DNA from: Bacteroidales bacterium
Lineage (GTDB): Bacteria > Bacteroidota > Bacteroidia > Bacteroidales > WCHB1-69
Assembly: GCA_017964755.1 (NCBI GenBank)
Contig: JAGCRI010000160.1
Coordinates: 1 to 6,624 of the forward strand
Length of the DNA: 6,624 nucleotides
Reading direction: 5' to 3'
Shown piece after piece: positions 1 through 5,056 of the stretch. The first letter of the stretch is position 1; every line of letters begins with the position of its first letter. The translations under genes and the position numbers were made by a program. The notes under the pieces are model-generated. The model saw only the letters and a list, made by a program, of their open reading frames with translations. It was not told the origin of the DNA and searched no databases.

Positions 1-54
1 AACCACAAAGCGGATTCTACCGTTGAATTTCTGCATATTTTATTAAAAGAGTAG
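1..54 (+). CDS. 3' end of an unrecognised upstream gene (partial)
   Basis: Frame 1 is open from the window edge to a TAG stop at 52-54 and reads NHKADSTVEFLHILLKE, a plausible soluble C-terminus. Frame 2 also stays open until a TAA at 44-46 but gives a less protein-like sequence, and frame 3 stops at 22-24. Only 17 residues are visible, too few to assign a family. The stop lies 31 nt before the lepA start and no terminator hairpin lies between them, so read-through into lepA is possible. It could be non-coding; the call rests on reading frame and composition alone. Confidence 0.4.
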   Translation, partial: NHKADSTVEFLHILLKE

Positions 55-68
55 TCAAAGAAAATTTG

Positions 69-76
69 TATCTTTG
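69..76 (+). promoter_or_regulatory. Bacteroidota -7 promoter box ahead of lepA
   Basis: TATCTTTG matches the known TAnnTTTG -7 consensus of the Bacteroidota primary sigma factor. No good -33 TTG is visible at the usual 19-21 nt spacing; a TTA at 43-45 is the nearest poor candidate. The lepA ATG begins only 9 nt after the box, so transcription from here would give a leader of a few nucleotides. The 12-mer TATCTTTGCCGC (69-80) recurs exactly at 4970-4981, upstream of the repeat-protein gene. Confidence 0.5.
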
Positions 77-85
77 CCGCCAATT

Positions 86-1873
86 ATGAAAAATATTAGG
101 AATTTCTGCATTATTGCACATATTGACCACGGCAAGAGCACTTTAGCTGATAGGCTTTTGCAGCATACACATACTGTGAGCGACCGCGATTTTCAGGATC
201 AGGTGCTCGACGATATGGATTTGGAACGGGAGCGCGGTATAACTATCAAAAGTCATGCTGTGCAGATGAACTACCAATACAAGGGCGAGGAGTATATCCT
301 GAATCTGATTGACACACCGGGGCACGTTGATTTCTCATACGAGGTTTCAAGATCTTTGGCGGCGTGCGAGGGTGCGCTCCTGCTTGTTGACGCAACACAG
401 GGGGTGCAGGCCCAGACAATTTCAAATCTGTACCTTGCCATTGACAATGATCTGGAAATAATCCCGATTCTTAACAAAATGGATATGCCGGCGGCTATGC
501 CCGATGAGGTGAAAGAACAGATTGTTGACCTTATTGGCTGTCCCGAAAGCGACATCATTGAGGCGAGCGGCAAGACCGGCGCCGGTGTCGAAGAGATACT
601 GGCGGCTATCATTGAGAAGATCCCCGCCCCAAAAGGTGACCCCGCTGCACCGCTGCAAGCACTTATCTTCGATTCAGTGTTCAATCCTTACAGAGGTATC
701 ATCGCATATTTCCGGATTTTCAACGGCACTATCAGACAAAACGATTTTGTGAAATTCCTGGCTACAGGAAAAGAATACAATGCTGATGAAATCGGGGTGC
801 TCCGTATGCAGCAGGAACCGCACACACAACTCTCTGCAGGCGATGTCGGGTATATTATTTCCGGAATAAAAACATCGAAAGAGGTGCGCGTTGGGGATAC
901 TATCACGCATGTTGAGAATCCTTGCGACAAGGCGGTGGAAGGCTTCGAGGAGGTCAAGTCGATGCTGTTCGCGGGCATTTATCCTACCGAAGCTGACGAT
1001 TATGAGGAGTTAAGAAGCTCGCTGGAAAAATTGCAGTTGAATGATGCTTCGCTGACTTTCGTTCCGGAGTCATCGGCGGCTTTGGGCTTCGGTTTCCGCT
1101 GCGGTTTTCTCGGCCTTCTTCACATGGAAATCGTGCAGGAACGGCTCGACAGGGAGTTCAATATGGATGTCATTGCAACAGTCCCCAATGTCTCTTACAG
1201 GGTGATTACCACGAAAGGTGAGACAATAGAGGTGCATAACCCTTCCGGAATGCCTTCACCAAATGTCATTGAACATGTGGAAGAACCATATATACGTGCC
1301 CAGATTATCAGCAAGGCTGATTATATCGGTCCCATTATAAAACTCTGCCTCGACAAAAGAGGGACGCTGCTTAATCAGGTCTATATTGCTGCAAATAGGG
1401 TTGAGTTGACATTCGACCTTCCTCTCGGCGAAATTGTCTTCGATTTTTATGATAAATTAAAAAGCATTTCAAAAGGCTATGCTTCATTCGATTATCATAT
1501 TTCAAGCTATAAGCCGGCGAAACTTGTGAAACTCGATATTCTTCTGAATGGTGACTCTGTTGACGCTTTGTCTTCCCTTACTCATTTTGACAATGCCTAT
1601 CCTTTCGGTCGTAAAATATGCGAAAAACTGAAAGACCTCATCCCGCGCCAGCAGTTCGATATTGCGATTCAGGCGGCTATCGGCACCAAAATCATTGCCC
1701 GCGAGACTATCAAGGCGGTTCGCAAAGATGTTACGGCAAAGTGCTATGGCGGCGACATCACCAGAAAGCGCAAGCTGCTTGAGAAACAGAAACAGGGCAA
1801 AAAGCGTATGCGTCAGATAGGAAATGTGGAAGTTCCGCAATCGGCATTCCTCGCTGTACTAAAATTGGATTAG
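86..1873 (+). CDS. lepA: Elongation factor 4 (LepA), ribosome-associated translational GTPase
   Basis: LepA/EF-4 is a cytoplasmic GTPase that binds the ribosome; back-translocation and a role in 30S biogenesis or initiation have both been proposed. The protein has 595 residues, close to the E. coli 599. GTPase motifs are intact: G1 AHIDHGKST (11-19), G2 RGIT (50-53), G3 DTPGH (76-80), G4 NKMD (130-133) and G5 SGKTG (161-165). Next come an EF-Tu-like domain 2, EF-G-like domains (FRCGFLGLLHMEIVQERL is clear) and the LepA-specific C-terminal domain from about residue 554 (YGGDITRKRKLLEKQKQGKK). The ATG at 86 is chosen because MKNIRNF-IIAHIDHGKST is the conserved family N-terminus; an in-frame TTG at 74 falls inside the -7 promoter box and is rejected. 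No terminator follows, and the FKBP gene begins 36 nt downstream, suggesting co-transcription. Confidence 0.98.
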   Translation: MKNIRNFCIIAHIDHGKSTLADRLLQHTHTVSDRDFQDQVLDDMDLERERGITIKSHAVQMNYQYKGEEYILNLIDTPGHVDFSYEVSRSLAACEGALLLVDATQGVQAQTISNLYLAIDNDLEIIPILNKMDMPAAMPDEVKEQIVDLIGCPESDIIEASGKTGAGVEEILAAIIEKIPAPKGDPAAPLQALIFDSVFNPYRGIIAYFRIFNGTIRQNDFVKFLATGKEYNADEIGVLRMQQEPHTQLSAGDVGYIISGIKTSKEVRVGDTITHVENPCDKAVEGFEEVKSMLFAGIYPTEADDYEELRSSLEKLQLNDASLTFVPESSAALGFGFRCGFLGLLHMEIVQERLDREFNMDVIATVPNVSYRVITTKGETIEVHNPSGMPSPNVIEHVEEPYIRAQIISKADYIGPIIKLCLDKRGTLLNQVYIAANRVELTFDLPLGEIVFDFYDKLKSISKGYASFDYHISSYKPAKLVKLDILLNGDSVDALSSLTHFDNAYPFGRKICEKLKDLIPRQQFDIAIQAAIGTKIIARETIKAVRKDVTAKCYGGDITRKRKLLEKQKQGKKRMRQIGNVEVPQSAFLAVLKLD

Positions 1874-1909
1874 AAACGTTATTATCAGGTAATTTAAATT
1901 TTTAATATC

Positions 1910-2584
1910 ATGAAAAAAGTAACATTAGTTTTATGCCTGTTTGTTTTGGGAATGGGCTTCACATTAAAATCACAAGAGATGACAGACGAACAAAAAATTT
2001 GGTATGCCATAGGTGTCGCTGAAGGACAGAATTTCAAGAATTTCGGCTTCGAGTTTTCAGAACAGCTGCTGCTTGACGGTATTCACGATGCTTTTGCAGG
2101 AAAAGAAAAATTCAATCAGGAGGAACTCCAAGCCATTTTTATGACTTTGAACCAGAAAATGGAAGAGAAGATGAAAAAAGATGTTGAGGCAGAAAAGGAG
2201 AGAGGTCAAAAATTCCTTGCCGAAAACCGCACAAAGAAAGGTGTGATTGAAACGGAAAGCGGCTTGCAGTATGAAGTAATCACTATGGGGACCGGCAGCA
2301 AGCCTTCAAGCACCGATGTCGTGAAAGTCCACTATCACGGCACGACAATTGACGGCACAGTTTTTGACTCTTCCGTTGACAGAGGCGAACCGGCACAATT
2401 TCCATTGAACGGCGTTATTAAGGGTTGGACAGAAGGTCTTCAGCTTATGCCAGTCGGCTCAAAGTTCAAATTCTATATTCCTTCAGACCTTGCATACGGC
2501 GACAGACAGATGAGCCCCGAAATCAAAGGCGGCGCAACGCTCATTTTCGAGGTTGAACTGTTGGAAATCGTTCCTGCTGAATAA
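1910..2584 (+). CDS. Secreted FKBP-type peptidyl-prolyl cis-trans isomerase (FkpA/Mip-like)
   Basis: This enzyme catalyses cis-trans isomerisation of X-Pro bonds and probably acts as a folding helper in the periplasm. It has 224 residues. A Sec signal peptide is visible at 1-22 (MKK, then a hydrophobic stretch, ending near KSQ). There is no usable lipobox: Cys9 is too early and preceded by Leu. Residues about 24-108 form the helical FKBP_N dimerisation region (YAIGVAEGQNFK ... GIHDAFAGKEKFNQEEL), with a charged helix at 82-105. The FKBP catalytic domain covers about 117-220 and keeps the binding-pocket residues of human FKBP12: Y142 (VHYHG), F152-D153, V169-I170, W173, Y196 (AYG) and F213. 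The leader is A/T-rich without a Shine-Dalgarno sequence or a TAnnTTTG box in the 36-nt gap, so expression probably comes from the lepA transcript. A hairpin terminator follows at 2621-2659. The family assignment is secure; FkpA-like versus Mip-like naming is not. Confidence 0.95.
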   Translation: MKKVTLVLCLFVLGMGFTLKSQEMTDEQKIWYAIGVAEGQNFKNFGFEFSEQLLLDGIHDAFAGKEKFNQEELQAIFMTLNQKMEEKMKKDVEAEKERGQKFLAENRTKKGVIETESGLQYEVITMGTGSKPSSTDVVKVHYHGTTIDGTVFDSSVDRGEPAQFPLNGVIKGWTEGLQLMPVGSKFKFYIPSDLAYGDRQMSPEIKGGATLIFEVELLEIVPAE

Positions 2585-2620
2585 TAATCAGGAATATACA
2601 CGTAACTGAAAAATGTGATT

Positions 2621-2659
2621 AAAAATGTAGAGGCGTCTGCTGAGCGCCTCTACATTTTT
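2621..2659. terminator. Bidirectional intrinsic terminator between convergent genes
   Basis: The left arm 2621-2635 (AAAAATGTAGAGGCG) and right arm 2645-2659 (CGCCTCTACATTTTT) pair perfectly over 15 bp around a 9-nt loop, and a T tract continues to 2661. The G/C-rich core with A tract on the left and T tract on the right fits rho-independent termination on either strand. It lies 36 nt past the FKBP stop and 40 nt past the 3' end of the convergent peptidase gene, so it can serve both. The remaining A/T-rich sequence in 2585-2699 shows nothing else recognisable. Confidence 0.85.
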
Positions 2660-2699
2660 TTGTTTATATATAAATATGTATAGACCTGAAACGGTGTGA

Positions 2700-4796
2700 T
2701 TATTTCAGCCCGCTCCTTTTCAGCAGCGCGTCTGTCTTAGGTTCTCTTCCCAAGAAATTGATGTACAGTTCCATTGGCTTGGCGGTTCCGCCTTTCGACA
2801 ATATATTCTTGATATAGGAATCTGCCAAAGCTTTGTTGAAAATGCCTTTTTCTTTGAAAACTGAAAAAATATCGGCCTCCAAAACTTCCGCCCATTTATA
2901 GCCATAATATCCTGCGGCGTATCCACCGGCGAAAATATGCGAAAACGAAGTGCTCATACAAGTTCCTTTCACAACCGGCATTGCCTCCATTTTGTCGAAA
3001 ACGCTCCGCTCGGCTTTCAGAATATTTTTGATTTTTTCAGGTTCTGTAGTGTGCCACATCATGTCGAGAAGCCCGAAGCTGATTTGCCGGCACGAAGCGT
3101 ATCCGGCGTGGTAGTTGTCGGCTTTCCGTATTTTCTCTATCAGCGTGTCGGGGATAGTCTCGCCTGTTTCGTAGTGGAAAGCGAACTTGTCGAGAAATTC
3201 CTTCTCGGTTGCCCAGTTCTCAAGCAGCTGTGAGGGAAGTTCCACAAAATCTCTTGGTACGCTGGTGCCTGACAATGATGAGTAGGTTACATCTGACATC
3301 ATCGCGTGTGTGGCGTGGCCGAACTCGTGCATGAAAGTCCTGACCTCATCAAATGTCAGCAGTGACGGCTTGTCCTCCGTGGAGGGCGTAAAGTTCATGA
3401 CAAGCGACACTAACGGGCGCACTTCGCCGTTGGCGGTCTTCTTCTGGTCGCGGAATGTGGTCATCCACGCCCCTCCCTTTTTCGTGTCGCGCGGATAAAA
3501 GTCAAGATAGAGCACAGCCATGAATTTGCCATTCCTATATACTTCATAGACTTTCACATCTTTATGGTAAATATCTATTTCAGAATTGCTTACGAACTTC
3601 AGACCGAAAAGGGTTTCCGCAAGGCTGAACACCCCGTCAATTACATTCTCCAACTTGAAATAAGGCTTCAGCATCTCATCGTTCACATCGTATAAGCTGA
3701 TTTTGTGCTTGTTTGAATAGTATGAGAAATCCCACCGTTCAATTTTGCCTTCAAAACCAGTGGAATGGGCGAAGGCGGTAAGGTCGGCAATTTCTTTTTC
3801 CATTGCCGGCAGCGAGTATTTAAGCAGCTCATTTTCAAGTTCATAAACTCGTCTTGTGTTTTCAGCCATGCGCTCCTCCAAGGCATACGCAGCGTAATTC
3901 TCATATCCCAACAGCTTCGCAAGTTCGTAGCGGTCTTTTAATATCTGCTTGATTATCTTTTGGTTATCAAAATTATCTTTATAAGCTTTGGTATTGTATT
4001 TCAGATAAAATTCTTTACGCAGGTCTCGGTTGTCGGCGTCAGTGAGAATTGCGAGGTAGCTCGGTTGCGACAGGTCGAAGAGCCAGCCGTCAGTCCCTTT
4101 TTTCTTTGCCTTCTCCCGTGCTATCGCTAATGCGTTTTCAGGAATCCCTTTTAGCAACTCTTTGTCAGTTACAACTTTAGTGTATGCGTTTGTCGCGGCG
4201 AGCACATTCTCCGAAAACTTTAACGTGAGGGTGGAAAGTTCTGTCGTGAGCTTCCTGTACGTCTCCTTGTCTGCGTCCGACAGATTGGCGCCGCTACGCA
4301 CAAACGACTTGTATGTCTTTTCTAAGAGCATACGCTCTTCACCGGTCAGTTCGCCCGGATTTTCATACACAGCTTTCACCCTCTCGAAAAGAGCCTTGTC
4401 AAGCGAAATGTCATTTTCGTATTCAGTCATAAGAGGTGCCACCTCTTGGGCTATCTTTTGGAGTTCTGGTGTCGAATTGCAGTAAATCATATTGTAGAAG
4501 ACGCCTGAAATGCGGTTTAGCAGAGCACCGGTGTTTTCCAAAGCAACTATCGTGTTTTTGAAATTCGGTTTTTGTTTCACCTGCTTCAGATGATATATTT
4601 CGCGCCTGCCTTTCTCCATGGCATACTTGAATGCAGGCAGATAATCCTCATTCTTGATTTCGGAAAACGGCGGTGTTTCAAAAGGAGTTGCCCATTCTTT
4701 CACTAAAGGATTATTCTCTATTCCCTCAAATTTTTCTTGCGGATAAATATTCATAGCTGACAATATTATTATTAGTGTGATGATGTGCTTTTTCAT
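2700..4796 (-). CDS. dcp: Exported M3-family zinc metallopeptidase, probably peptidyl-dipeptidase Dcp
   Basis: M3 peptidases hydrolyse short peptides; the Dcp branch removes C-terminal dipeptides. The protein has 698 residues from the ATG at 4796, close to E. coli Dcp (681) plus a signal peptide. A Sec-type signal is seen at 1-20 (MKKHIITLIIILSAMNIYPQ) with no lipobox Cys, so a soluble periplasmic location is inferred. The long helical N-terminal part (about 25-430) leads to the catalytic core: HEFGH at 490-494 gives two His zinc ligands and the catalytic Glu491, and Glu519 (DFVELPSQ) fits the third zinc ligand. The Tyr/Gly-rich substrate loop FSHIFAGGYAAGYYGYKWAE (618-637) is intact, followed by a typical M3 C-terminus ending GREPKTDALLKRSGLK. 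An in-frame ATG at 4844 would add 16 residues before the signal peptide and overlap the likely promoter, so it is rejected. The gene converges on the FKBP gene and diverges from the repeat-protein gene. Oligopeptidase A-like specificity cannot be excluded. Confidence 0.94.
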   Translation of the reverse strand: MKKHIITLIIILSAMNIYPQEKFEGIENNPLVKEWATPFETPPFSEIKNEDYLPAFKYAMEKGRREIYHLKQVKQKPNFKNTIVALENTGALLNRISGVFYNMIYCNSTPELQKIAQEVAPLMTEYENDISLDKALFERVKAVYENPGELTGEERMLLEKTYKSFVRSGANLSDADKETYRKLTTELSTLTLKFSENVLAATNAYTKVVTDKELLKGIPENALAIAREKAKKKGTDGWLFDLSQPSYLAILTDADNRDLRKEFYLKYNTKAYKDNFDNQKIIKQILKDRYELAKLLGYENYAAYALEERMAENTRRVYELENELLKYSLPAMEKEIADLTAFAHSTGFEGKIERWDFSYYSNKHKISLYDVNDEMLKPYFKLENVIDGVFSLAETLFGLKFVSNSEIDIYHKDVKVYEVYRNGKFMAVLYLDFYPRDTKKGGAWMTTFRDQKKTANGEVRPLVSLVMNFTPSTEDKPSLLTFDEVRTFMHEFGHATHAMMSDVTYSSLSGTSVPRDFVELPSQLLENWATEKEFLDKFAFHYETGETIPDTLIEKIRKADNYHAGYASCRQISFGLLDMMWHTTEPEKIKNILKAERSVFDKMEAMPVVKGTCMSTSFSHIFAGGYAAGYYGYKWAEVLEADIFSVFKEKGIFNKALADSYIKNILSKGGTAKPMELYINFLGREPKTDALLKRSGLK

Positions 4797-4833
4797 AAGC
4801 TTTAATTTTTTTGTAATCTTATTCTTATAAATG

Positions 4834-4841
4834 CAAAAATA
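4834..4841 (-). promoter_or_regulatory. Candidate -7 promoter box for the M3 peptidase gene
   Basis: On the minus strand this reads TATTTTTG, matching TAnnTTTG. It lies 37 nt upstream of the peptidase ATG (4796), leaving an A-rich leader of about 30 nt with no Shine-Dalgarno sequence, a usual arrangement in Bacteroidota. No convincing -33 TTG is seen at the expected distance (about 4861-4863). In A/T-rich DNA such a box can arise by chance. Confidence 0.4.
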
Positions 4842-4969
4842 CATTAATTCGTTGTGATGTATAACAGATGTCGCTTTTTTTAGAAATTACCGTTTAAGGC
4901 AGATAGATGACGCGAAAAATAATTTTAGAAATTTTTTCTTCTTAATAGAATAATGTAAAAAAATAATAT

Positions 4970-4977
4970 TATCTTTG
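4970..4977 (+). promoter_or_regulatory. Candidate -7 promoter box for the repeat-protein gene
   Basis: TATCTTTG matches TAnnTTTG and is followed by CCGC, so the 12-mer at 4970-4981 is identical to that in front of lepA. It would give a leader of about 70-75 nt ahead of the ATG at 5057. No clear -33 TTG is present around 4946-4950. The surrounding intergenic DNA (4797-5056) is strongly A/T-rich. Apart from the two divergent promoter boxes and the purine-rich ribosome site at 5049-5055, I see no RNA gene, terminator or operator in it. Confidence 0.5.
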
Positions 4978-5048
4978 CCGCATTAATTAAAATTTAATAA
5001 AAGAATATAATTGTGACTGAATATAGCTCAAATTTAAAATAACTAAAT

Positions 5049-5055
5049 AGAGAAG
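5049..5055 (+). promoter_or_regulatory. Purine-rich ribosome-binding site
   Basis: AGAGAAG precedes two adjacent in-frame ATGs (5057 and 5060) and is the only Shine-Dalgarno-like stretch at a gene start in this window. Its spacing is 1 nt to the first ATG and 4 nt to the second, slightly favouring 5060 as the true start; the protein differs by one Met only. Confidence 0.4.
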
Positions 5056-5056
5056 A

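Noticed and set aside
74..85. In-frame TTG start adding MPPI to LepA
   Set aside because: The TTG is the last three bases of the TATCTTTG promoter box, and the family N-terminus begins at the ATG at 86.
271..684. 137-codon minus-strand open frame inside lepA
   Set aside because: It lies wholly antisense to the conserved lepA GTPase domain and shows no recognisable domain or start context.
2621..2659. Hairpin as a mobile or REP-like element
   Set aside because: Its position between two convergent 3' ends, G/C core and flanking A and T tracts fit a bidirectional terminator; no second copy is in the window.
4797..4844. Upstream ATG at 4844 extending the M3 peptidase by 16 residues
   Set aside because: The extension is lysine-rich and would precede a normal signal peptide starting MKKHIITL; it also overlaps the likely -7 box (4834-4841).
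4879..4933. Short direct repeat TTTAGAAATT at 4879-4888 and 4924-4933 in the divergent intergenic region
   Set aside because: Ten A/T-rich bases repeated once in A/T-rich DNA is expected by chance, and there is no symmetry or promoter overlap to suggest an operator.
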